DNA from: Chlorobiota bacterium
GTDB taxonomy: Bacteria; Bacteroidota; Ignavibacteria; Kapaibacteriales; NICIL-2
NCBI GenBank assembly: GCA_026415505.1
Contig: JAOAGY010000021.1
Span: forward strand, 1-64,000
Reading direction: 5' to 3'
Length of the DNA stretch: 64,000 bases
Part shown: positions 56,599 through 64,000 of the stretch, piece after piece
Position numbering within the stretch: the first letter of the stretch is position 1
Layout: the number at the start of each line of letters is the position of its first letter
Program-made: the position numbers and the translations under genes
Notes under the pieces: generated by a model
The model's database searches: none
Told to the model about the DNA's origin: nothing
Seen by the model: the letters and a program-made list of their open reading frames with translations, nothing else

Positions 56599-58173
56599 AT
56601 GAAACGTCGAGAATTCTTGCACCGTTCGACAACCGGACTCGCACTTGCGACACTCGGCACCGCATTCGGCGGTGTCCGGCTGCGTGCACTGGCAGCCTCG
56701 CCGACACTGCGCGCATGGCGACAATTGACCGGCGCCAGCGATCGCGTCTTCGTCCTCATCCAGCTCACCGGCGGTAACGACGGACTCAACACCATCGTGC
56801 CGATCGAAAATCCACTCTACTACCAAGCACGCCCGACGCTGGCGATTCCGAAAAACCAGACGCTGCATCTGACCGACACGCTCGGCTGGCATCCGGCGCT
56901 CGATGGCTTCCGACAACTGTTCAGCGAGGGACGACTCTCGATCGTGCAGAACGTCACGTATCCCAACCCGGACCGCTCGCATTTCCGGGGAACGGACATT
57001 TGGCTGACGGCAACCGACAGCGACGTGTTCAAAAGCAGCGGTTGGGTGGGACGTTTTCTCGAAACACTTGCGCCGGATTTTCCCGAACGGCTTCCCGACG
57101 AACCTCTTGCGGTGCAGATCGGCACGACCCAATCGCTCGGATTCCAAGGCGAACGCGGTTCGATCGGCATCACGTTCCGCGACCCGGAAACATTTTACTC
57201 GCTCGTGGACCAACAGAACACTGGCACTCTCTACGATCCAGCACCGGAGACGGTCGGCGGCAATGAACTGGAATTCGTTCGCACAGTCGAGCTATCGTCA
57301 CAGGTGTACTCTCGAGCAGTCAAGAATGCTGCCGATCGCCAAAAAACGAACACCGTGACCTATCCCGCCGACAATCAGCTCGCACAGAGTTTGCGGATCG
57401 TCGCTCGCTTGATCGCCGGCGGACTTTCGACGAAATTTTACCTGGTCAGTATCGGAGGCAATACATTCGATACGCACATCAATCAAGGCACACTCACCGG
57501 TATTCATCCGCAATTGCTCCGGCAGCTCGGCGACGCGGTGAAGCTCTTTTTGGACGACTGCCGCGGACTCGGCATCGCCGATCGCGTCGTCGGGATGACG
57601 TTCTCCGAATTCGGTCGTCGCGTGATGGAAAACGGCAGCCGCGGTACCGATCACGGCACAGCAGCACCACTTTTCGTCTTCGGCGAACAAATCATCGGGG
57701 GACAAATTTTGGGTCACGACCCTGACCTGGTCAATCTCGACAATCGCGGCGATCTGCTGATGGAGTTCGATTACCGCCAGGTGTATGCTGCTGCGCTCTT
57801 GCAGTGGTTCGGTGCGCCGATGAACACGATGCAATCGGTCCTGCTCCGCCAGTTCGCTGCACTGCCGCTGTACCAACAAGTAAGCTCGGTCGAACCGTGG
57901 GAAGATGCAGCACTGGTGCAATCGCTTGCGATAACGCCGAACCCGTGCACGACACAAGCGACAGTGTCGTTTCTGCTGCCGGCAGCAGCTCGCCTCGCCG
58001 TGACCATCCACGACATCCGAGGGAGAACACTCCTCGCACTCGATTGCGGCGAGCGCCCTGCTGGCGCAGGAACTGCAACACTGGCGACCGATCGGCTGCC
58101 GAGTGGAACGTACTTTGTCCAGCTCCACGCTGGGCAGCGCCGAGCGATGAAGGCACTGTTCGTCGAGCATTGA
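56599..58173 (+). CDS. DUF1501 family protein with T9SS C-terminal sorting domain
   Basis: MKRREFLHRSTTGLALATLG; VLIQLTGGNDGLNTIVPI; SEFGRRVMENGSRGTDHGTAAPLFVFG; C-term TPNPCTTQATVSFLLPAAARLAVTIHDIRGRTLLAL...SGTYFVQLHAGQRRAMKALFVEH. Confidence 0.93.
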   Translation: MKRREFLHRSTTGLALATLGTAFGGVRLRALAASPTLRAWRQLTGASDRVFVLIQLTGGNDGLNTIVPIENPLYYQARPTLAIPKNQTLHLTDTLGWHPALDGFRQLFSEGRLSIVQNVTYPNPDRSHFRGTDIWLTATDSDVFKSSGWVGRFLETLAPDFPERLPDEPLAVQIGTTQSLGFQGERGSIGITFRDPETFYSLVDQQNTGTLYDPAPETVGGNELEFVRTVELSSQVYSRAVKNAADRQKTNTVTYPADNQLAQSLRIVARLIAGGLSTKFYLVSIGGNTFDTHINQGTLTGIHPQLLRQLGDAVKLFLDDCRGLGIADRVVGMTFSEFGRRVMENGSRGTDHGTAAPLFVFGEQIIGGQILGHDPDLVNLDNRGDLLMEFDYRQVYAAALLQWFGAPMNTMQSVLLRQFAALPLYQQVSSVEPWEDAALVQSLAITPNPCTTQATVSFLLPAAARLAVTIHDIRGRTLLALDCGERPAGAGTATLATDRLPSGTYFVQLHAGQRRAMKALFVEH

Positions 58174-58221
58174 GTTTCACGATTTCAAAAAATGGGTGAA
58201 ACTTCCGCATACTCGAGCGCG

Positions 58222-58229
58222 TATTTTCG
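58222..58229 (+). promoter_or_regulatory. Putative -7 element TATTTTCG
   Basis: TAnnTTCG, 56 nt upstream of 58286. Confidence 0.35.
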
Positions 58230-58285
58230 CCCCGTCCCGCTTGTGGGACGGTCGGTAATGTTCAACCATTTTCGAGGGACGTTTT

Positions 58286-58768
58286 ATGAAAACGTTCGTT
58301 TCTGCTTTGGCAGCAGCAATGGTGCTCGCTGCATCGAGTGCATTCGCGCAAGCTCCGAACGGACAGTTCGGCATCGGGTTGGCGTTGGGAACAGGGTCGG
58401 GAGCACAGTTCACCTACGCAATCAACCCGAATGTTCATATCGGGGCGCGGCTTGGATTTCAAAGCACCAGTGTAAGCGGTGCATCTCAATCTGTCTTCGT
58501 TTTCGGACCGTTTTTCCGCTACCTTCTGACCACCAGCGGAGTGACGCCGTACCTGCTCGGCGAATTCGAATACGCAAGTCAAAGTACGGGCGGGGCGAGT
58601 ACCTCGACGACTTCGCTCTTCCTCGGCGGTGGCGTGGGATACTACTGGAATGCGACGTTCGGCGTCAGGGGCGAAATCTATCTGCTCAACTTGGGTCTCG
58701 ATCCGTCTTCGACGACGTTCTCGATCGTGCCAGCACGCATCGGCATTGACTGGTTCTTCGGTCGGTAA
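58286..58768 (+). CDS. Small outer membrane beta-barrel protein
   Basis: Signal peptide MKTFVSALAAAMVLAASSAFAQ; amphipathic beta-strands, terminal RIGIDWFFGR. Confidence 0.75.
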   Translation: MKTFVSALAAAMVLAASSAFAQAPNGQFGIGLALGTGSGAQFTYAINPNVHIGARLGFQSTSVSGASQSVFVFGPFFRYLLTTSGVTPYLLGEFEYASQSTGGASTSTTSLFLGGGVGYYWNATFGVRGEIYLLNLGLDPSSTTFSIVPARIGIDWFFGR

Positions 58769-58788
58769 ACCGTCGCAGTGCGATGAAC

Positions 58789-58827
58789 GCGGCGCTGCCC
58801 GATCGCGCGTGCAGCGCCGCTTTTTTT
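58789..58827 (+). terminator. Rho-independent terminator
   Basis: 10-bp stem GCGGCGCTGC/GCAGCGCCGC (58789-58798, 58811-58820) followed by TTTTTTT. Confidence 0.88.
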
Positions 58828-60827
58828 CAGGGCTCTTGCACGATGAAGAAGTTGTAGCCAGCAGAGGCAGTGCCGTAGAAGATCGCCGTGTACGCCTTGC
58901 CGAGCGTGAAGCTGACCGAACCATCGGGACGGAGCAGTTCCTTCGGCGGCGAGTCCGACGTACCGAAAACGAGATTGATGCGCTGCACGCGGTCCATCTC
59001 GATCGGACGTGAAGCGAAACCGAACGCGAGCCGATCGGCAAAAATGTTCGAATCCCACTGGTCGAGCGAGACGAGCTGATCGCGCGCCATCCGCAGTGTT
59101 GCGACATCCGGCGCTGCATTGATGCACCGCACACGCGCCACAAAGCTGGTCGGCTGCAGCGAACTGCTGTCGAGCACAATGAGCGTCGGAGAGTGCCCGC
59201 TGCCTGCTGCAACGATCGTTACCACACGCGATGGATCGAACGTCAACACGCGCTGGGTGCCACCGATGGTGATCGCGTGTGTTCCCGCTGGCAGAACCGT
59301 CGCCACAAGATTGGCTGGCGCCAGTCCCGTGCGTTGGACGATACCTTCGACGCTGCACGCTATCAGTTCTCGATCGGCGACAGCACTGATCATTTGCACG
59401 TAGGCACCCGGATCGAGCGGCACGATCGGACCACTCGGCACATCGTCTGCAATCGTGTACAGTTGCGTGTTGCCGGCAACGTCGTTTGCCACAACGAGCG
59501 TGTATTGCTGCGATGGTTGTGCGGTATCCACCGCCAGTGCGACGATTCGTTCGGGCACGCCGCCTCGCACGATCAGCGGCATTGTACCCGCGGGCAATCG
59601 TACCGCTTGGCTGAGTTCTCCGTCGCCGAGTGCGCTCGCCAAATTCTCGCCGTTGTGGTATCTGCCGCGTGCATCGAGCCGGGCACCCAAAAACGCCGTC
59701 ACCGCGTTGCCCGAACCGGTCGCATTGAGAACGCGCCACTCGCTCGAATCCGCTGGTATCGCCGTTCGATCTTTGACGATCACCGCAAGTCGCGATGCCG
59801 GTGCACCGAAGTTGGGCGCATCGAGCACGACGACGGTGTACCGATAACCGACCTCCAACGAGATCGGCTGGGCGTCTTGCAGAATCCCGTTCGAGTAGAG
59901 AGCGATCGTATCGCTGAGGGCGTCGGTGCAAGCGGGAATCGCTCGGTAATCGCTGACGAGCTGTCCGCCTCCATTGCGAGCGACCACACCGACCGACGCG
60001 ATGCGAATGCTGTCGAAACTATAGCGCGAAATGTTCACCCACCGAAGCTGGGCTGTGCGTTCGGTCAGCGGCACAGGAGCAAGCTCGACGAATGCGTTCG
60101 GCGTCGGATCGAGTTCGTCGAGCAAAAACACGCGCACATCGCTCGTACTGCCGGCGACGATGAGCGTCGCAAATCGCCGATCGCCGACCCTGCCACGAAC
60201 GATCGCAACAGGCGTGGTACCGACGAGCACCGATACGACCACATCCCCAGCCGGTATATCGCGCGGCGTACCACTGCTGCGGAACGTTTGCCGGTCGAAG
60301 AGTTCTCCGCTGGGACACCCCAGCCGAAGCTCGACGGTTACGGTCGAATCCGGCAACGCACAGAGAAACCGAAGCTGCGCCCGTCCTGGCAGCGGCAACG
60401 GCGAAGGATTGGTCACCAGACGCACGAGCGTGTCGGCTCCGTTCTGCCGACCGCTACCGAGCGGCGACGGTAGCAACACCATCGTTTCGGTCGTTCGTTT
60501 GGTAAAGCGCGTTCGCGCGAGTGCATCCTTTGCGATGCGCCCGTTTGCGTCGAGCACGCGCACGTATGCCGAGTCCGACGGCGAGGCAACCAACGGGCTG
60601 GCGGACATCGGCGCAACCAGCGGAGTTCGCGACTCGGCGACGACAGCGTCGAGCTGGAGCGCATAGTGCTGCCCGTTCGACGCAAGATTGACCAACCGCA
60701 CCATGATGCTGTCGGCATCCGGTGGCGGCGAGACCAAGTCCCACGACTCTTTTTCGCATCCGAGCAGCGTTGCAGCGAGCAACGTCGCGAGCGTTCGATG
60801 CACGATCGTCTTGGCTTTCATACGCAT
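58827..60827 (-). CDS. Lipoprotein with DUF4397-like repeats
   Basis: Lipobox-like LATLLAATLLGCEKES; repeated VRLVNLASNGQHY / FVARVRCINAAPDVATLRM / YVQMISAVADREL blocks. Confidence 0.68.
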   Translation of the reverse strand: MRMKAKTIVHRTLATLLAATLLGCEKESWDLVSPPPDADSIMVRLVNLASNGQHYALQLDAVVAESRTPLVAPMSASPLVASPSDSAYVRVLDANGRIAKDALARTRFTKRTTETMVLLPSPLGSGRQNGADTLVRLVTNPSPLPLPGRAQLRFLCALPDSTVTVELRLGCPSGELFDRQTFRSSGTPRDIPAGDVVVSVLVGTTPVAIVRGRVGDRRFATLIVAGSTSDVRVFLLDELDPTPNAFVELAPVPLTERTAQLRWVNISRYSFDSIRIASVGVVARNGGGQLVSDYRAIPACTDALSDTIALYSNGILQDAQPISLEVGYRYTVVVLDAPNFGAPASRLAVIVKDRTAIPADSSEWRVLNATGSGNAVTAFLGARLDARGRYHNGENLASALGDGELSQAVRLPAGTMPLIVRGGVPERIVALAVDTAQPSQQYTLVVANDVAGNTQLYTIADDVPSGPIVPLDPGAYVQMISAVADRELIACSVEGIVQRTGLAPANLVATVLPAGTHAITIGGTQRVLTFDPSRVVTIVAAGSGHSPTLIVLDSSSLQPTSFVARVRCINAAPDVATLRMARDQLVSLDQWDSNIFADRLAFGFASRPIEMDRVQRINLVFGTSDSPPKELLRPDGSVSFTLGKAYTAIFYGTASAGYNFFIVQEP

Positions 60828-60869
60828 GCCATTGACGAACGAAGCGCCGCTTGCGCTTGCAGGGGGCGC

Positions 60870-60877
60870 TAATTTTG
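60870..60877 (+). promoter_or_regulatory. Putative -7 element TAATTTTG upstream of prfA
   Basis: TAnnTTTG, 24 nt upstream of 60902. Confidence 0.45.
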
Positions 60878-60901
60878 CGGTCGTTATCGTTTTCTGGCTG
60901 C

Positions 60902-61996
60902 ATGGAAGAGAAAATTCGCGGTATCATCGAGCGTTTCCGGTCGGTCGAGGCATTGCTGAGCGATCCCGACGTGATCACCGATCAGCAGCGCTACCGTGCT
61001 GTCGGGCGCGAATACAAAACGCTCCAGCCGATCGCCGAGGAAGGTCAACACTACCTTCGACTGCTCGATCAACTGCAGCAAGCTCGCAGCCTGACGACCG
61101 ATCCCGACGTCGAACCGGAGCTTCGCGAGCTTGCCTACGACGACATTCGCCGCCTCGAAGCTGAACTGGATCAATCCGAAGAGCGCTTGAAGGTTCTGCT
61201 TCTACCGAAAGACCCCACCGACGCGAAAAACTGCATCGTCGAAATCCGCGCGGGCACTGGTGGCGAAGAGGCTGCTCTCTTCGCGGGCGATCTGCTGCGC
61301 ATGTACACACGGTTTGCCGAACGCAAAGGCTGGAACGTTGCGCTGCTCGATTACACCGAAAGCGACCTGGGCGGCTTCAAGGAAGTCTCGCTCGCCGTCG
61401 AAGGCGAGGGCGCCTATGGCATGCTCAAGTACGAAAGCGGCGTTCACCGCGTCCAGCGCGTGCCGGAAACCGAAGCCAGCGGACGCATCCATACTTCGGC
61501 TGCAACGGTGGCTGTTTTTCCCGAACTCGACGACGACATCGAAATCGAAATTCGTCCGGAAGACATCGAGCTGGAAACGTTCCGGTCCGGCGGCAAAGGC
61601 GGGCAGAACGTCAACAAAGTCGAAACTGCAGTTCGTCTCCGCCACATTCCCACCGGAGTCGTCGTCGCTTGTCAGCAAGAGCGCTCGCAACACGCTAACC
61701 GCGAACGCGCAATGAAAATGCTCAAAGCCAAGCTCTACCAGATGGAGCGCGAGCGGCAGGAGCAATCGCTATCGCAAGCACGTCGTCAGATGGTCAAAAG
61801 CGGCGACCGCTCGGACAAAATCCGCACGTACAACTTCCCGCAAAATCGCGTCACCGATCATCGGCTCGACGGCGAGGAAAAGAACTACGCGCTGCAGCAG
61901 ATCATCGACGGCGAACTCGACCTGCTCATCGAACGTTTGCGACTGCACGAACAAGCCGAACTGTTGCACCAATCATCCGGGCAGACAGCATCATGA
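60902..61996 (+). CDS. prfA: Peptide chain release factor 1
   Basis: [17 protein letters not shown] (GGQ) and [23 protein letters not shown] (PxT-type codon recognition). Confidence 0.95.
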   Translation: MEEKIRGIIERFRSVEALLSDPDVITDQQRYRAVGREYKTLQPIAEEGQHYLRLLDQLQQARSLTTDPDVEPELRELAYDDIRRLEAELDQSEERLKVLLLPKDPTDAKNCIVEIRAGTGGEEAALFAGDLLRMYTRFAERKGWNVALLDYTESDLGGFKEVSLAVEGEGAYGMLKYESGVHRVQRVPETEASGRIHTSAATVAVFPELDDDIEIEIRPEDIELETFRSGGKGGQNVNKVETAVRLRHIPTGVVVACQQERSQHANRERAMKMLKAKLYQMERERQEQSLSQARRQMVKSGDRSDKIRTYNFPQNRVTDHRLDGEEKNYALQQIIDGELDLLIERLRLHEQAELLHQSSGQTAS

Positions 61997-63006
61997 GCAA
62001 TACGGCGAAGCGTCCGGTTATCTTCAGCGGCATTCAACCTTCCGGCGATCTCACACTCGGTCACATTGCAGGCGCGCTTCGCAACTGGGTCGCGCTCCAG
62101 CACGATTACGACTGCTACTTCTGCGTGGTGGATTTGCACGCGATCACCGTGCGGCAACAGCCGGCGAAACTGCGCCGATGGACACTCGATTGCGCCGCGA
62201 TGTACTTGGCTGCCGGCATCGAGCCGACCAGTGCGACCATCTTCGTGCAATCGCACGTTCCCGCTCATGCCGAGCTGGCATGGGTTCTGAGCACGTTCAC
62301 CGGCTTCGGCGAAGCCAGCCGCATGACACAGTTCAAAGAGAAATCCGAGCAGCATGCACAGAACGTCAACGTCGGTTTGTTCGCCTACCCCATTTTGATG
62401 GCTGCCGACATTCTGCTGTATCAAACCGATCTCGTGCCGGTCGGCGAGGACCAAAAACAGCACTTGGAACTGACGCGCGATCTTGCGCAGCGCTTCAACA
62501 ACGCGTACTCGCCGACGTTCACTGTGCCCGAACCGTACATTCCCCGCTACGGCGCGCGGCTGATGAGTTTGCAAGACCCGCGCAAAAAAATGTCCAAGTC
62601 CGATCCGAACCACAATGCGACGATTTTCCTCGTCGACGACAACGACGCCATCCGACGGAAAATCCAGCGCGCAGTGACCGATTCGGGCACGACGATCGAG
62701 TACGACCCAGAGCGGCGCCCCGGTATATCGAACCTCGTGGAGATGTATCACTTGGCAACCGACGAGCCGATCGAAGCGATCGTCGAGCGTTTTCGGGATG
62801 CTTCGTATGCGGCATTCAAAGCAGCCGTCGCCGATGCGCTCGTCGCGTACATCGAGCCAGTGCGCACGCGGTTTCTGGAAATTCGCGCCGACGAAGGTCA
62901 TCTGGCATCGCTCCTTGTCGCCGGCGCCGAACGCGCTGCTCGCGTCGCAGAGCGCACCTTGCGCAAGGTGTATCGCAAGGTCGGTTTCTGGTCGCCGAAA
63001 GATTGA
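61993..63006 (+). CDS. trpS: Tryptophan--tRNA ligase
   Basis: [38 protein letters not shown] overlap with prfA. Confidence 0.96.
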   Translation: MSNTAKRPVIFSGIQPSGDLTLGHIAGALRNWVALQHDYDCYFCVVDLHAITVRQQPAKLRRWTLDCAAMYLAAGIEPTSATIFVQSHVPAHAELAWVLSTFTGFGEASRMTQFKEKSEQHAQNVNVGLFAYPILMAADILLYQTDLVPVGEDQKQHLELTRDLAQRFNNAYSPTFTVPEPYIPRYGARLMSLQDPRKKMSKSDPNHNATIFLVDDNDAIRRKIQRAVTDSGTTIEYDPERRPGISNLVEMYHLATDEPIEAIVERFRDASYAAFKAAVADALVAYIEPVRTRFLEIRADEGHLASLLVAGAERAARVAERTLRKVYRKVGFWSPKD

Positions 63007-63009
63007 CCG

Positions 63010-64000
63010 ATGTCGTCCCACCCGACAGCACTTTCCACGACACGGCGCATCCGATGGATCGTCGTCGGTACTGTTGCCCTGCTATCGGCTGCAGTGCTCG
63101 TTGCACTGCCGATGTACCACGACCACGCCATCTATTGGCGCGGCGGGGAGCTGCTATCGAGCGGCGGCAAGCTGGCTGACGATTACCTGGTCAAGCAGCC
63201 GGCGATCTACATGCTGTTTGCCGCAGCACGAGCGCTTTTCGGCGAGCATGAATGGAGCTATCGGCTGCTCGATGCCATCGTGCAAATCGCGACGGCAGCA
63301 GTGCTCGCACGCATCGGCAGTCGGTTCGGCGACAGCGATCTCGGTGCAGTCGCTGCAGCCATCTATCTGGTTGCGTACAGCGCCAGTGGCTACGTCCTCG
63401 CAGCGCATCCGGAATCGTACATCGGCATCGTCGTCGGACCGCTGGCACTGTTGCATGCAACCGATGGCACACGCCGGTGGCACTGGTTCGCCGAAGGCAT
63501 ACTGCTGACAGCATTGGTCTGGCTGAAGGTCACGTTCGGACTCGTTGCAGTGGCGTTGCTCGCATACGACATCGTCGAACGCCGGTGGAACGGAAATCGG
63601 TGGATCGCCATTGCTGCAGGTGCAATCGTCGCAAATGCGATCGGACTTGCGCTCATCTACGACCGCATCGAATGGTCGAGCCTTCCGGCAGCGATCGAGT
63701 ACGTGCACTTCTACGGCAGCTTGCCACCGCTCGGTTCAGCGGCACTCATTGCTGCATGGCACAACGTGATTCGCTCGGTAGCTGAGCATTACACGATCGC
63801 ACTTGCGACATTTGCGCTCTACGGTTGGCTCGGCGTCGCCCGCCATCGCGATCGGATCGTCGCCGTGTGGATTGCGGTGTCGTTGGCACTGGCAGTGAGT
63901 ATCGTCGTCGAACGGAAGTTCGGCGTCGTGCACCTGTGGCGCATGCTCCCGATGCTGGCAATCCCGATGGCTGAAGGCGCGATCGAGCTGTGGCACAAGC
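63010..64000 (+). CDS. Multi-pass membrane protein, GT39/ArnT-like glycosyltransferase (partial; absent from ORF track)
   Basis: Manual translation: MSSHPTALSTTRRIRWIVVGTVALLSAAVLVALPMYHDHAIYWRGGELLSSGGKLADDYLVKQPAIYMLFAAARALFGEHEWSYRLLDAIVQIATAAVLARIGSRFGDSDLGAVAAAIYLVAY; many TM segments; open to window end. Confidence 0.65.
   Translation, partial: MSSHPTALSTTRRIRWIVVGTVALLSAAVLVALPMYHDHAIYWRGGELLSSGGKLADDYLVKQPAIYMLFAAARALFGEHEWSYRLLDAIVQIATAAVLARIGSRFGDSDLGAVAAAIYLVAYSASGYVLAAHPESYIGIVVGPLALLHATDGTRRWHWFAEGILLTALVWLKVTFGLVAVALLAYDIVERRWNGNRWIAIAAGAIVANAIGLALIYDRIEWSSLPAAIEYVHFYGSLPPLGSAALIAAWHNVIRSVAEHYTIALATFALYGWLGVARHRDRIVAVWIAVSLALAVSIVVERKFGVVHLWRMLPMLAIPMAEGAIELWHK

Overview
This is a dense, high-GC chromosomal segment with about 48 protein genes, one tRNA and no phage, IS, integrase or CRISPR-Cas genes. 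Four predicted C-terminal type IX secretion (Por) sorting domains, an Hc1-like mini-histone and TAnnTTTG-type -7 promoter elements point to the Bacteroidota/FCB group, probably a Kapaibacteria/Ignavibacteria-like lineage (inference). Recognisable loci: hpnC (partial), ppiD-like PPIase, MBL-fold hydrolase + Rieske protein + queG, ypdA-like reductase, FnIII and VWA/beta-barrel surface proteins, purM, AtuA-like protein, RodZ-like HTH protein, kdsD, HIT protein, a 1.57k-aa T9SS protein, purN, cap-B12-activation MetH, cdd, two T9SS subtilases, rlmD, ABC exporter, OmpA/PD40 protein, truA, acyl-CoA dehydrogenase, Hcy-methyltransferase-like/MTHFR fusion, kynA, tig-clpP-clpX, tRNA-Leu, dnaX, SMUG2-like UDG operon, DUF1800/DUF1501 pair, prfA, trpS. 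Main points for follow-up: (1) a methionine-synthesis oddity: the Hcy-methyltransferase domain fused to MTHFR has lost all three Zn-binding cysteines, while a MetH in the same window lacks both its Hcy and folate modules; (2) two REP-like hairpin arrays with four covarying stem types, one of which supplies the C-terminus and stop codon of a glycosyltransferase; (3) a perfect 18-bp palindrome in a divergent promoter region; (4) a recurrent TAnnTTTG / TAnnTTCG promoter element; (5) a VWA protein with an apparent C-terminal outer-membrane barrel. All calls come from reading the sequence by eye; no searches were run.
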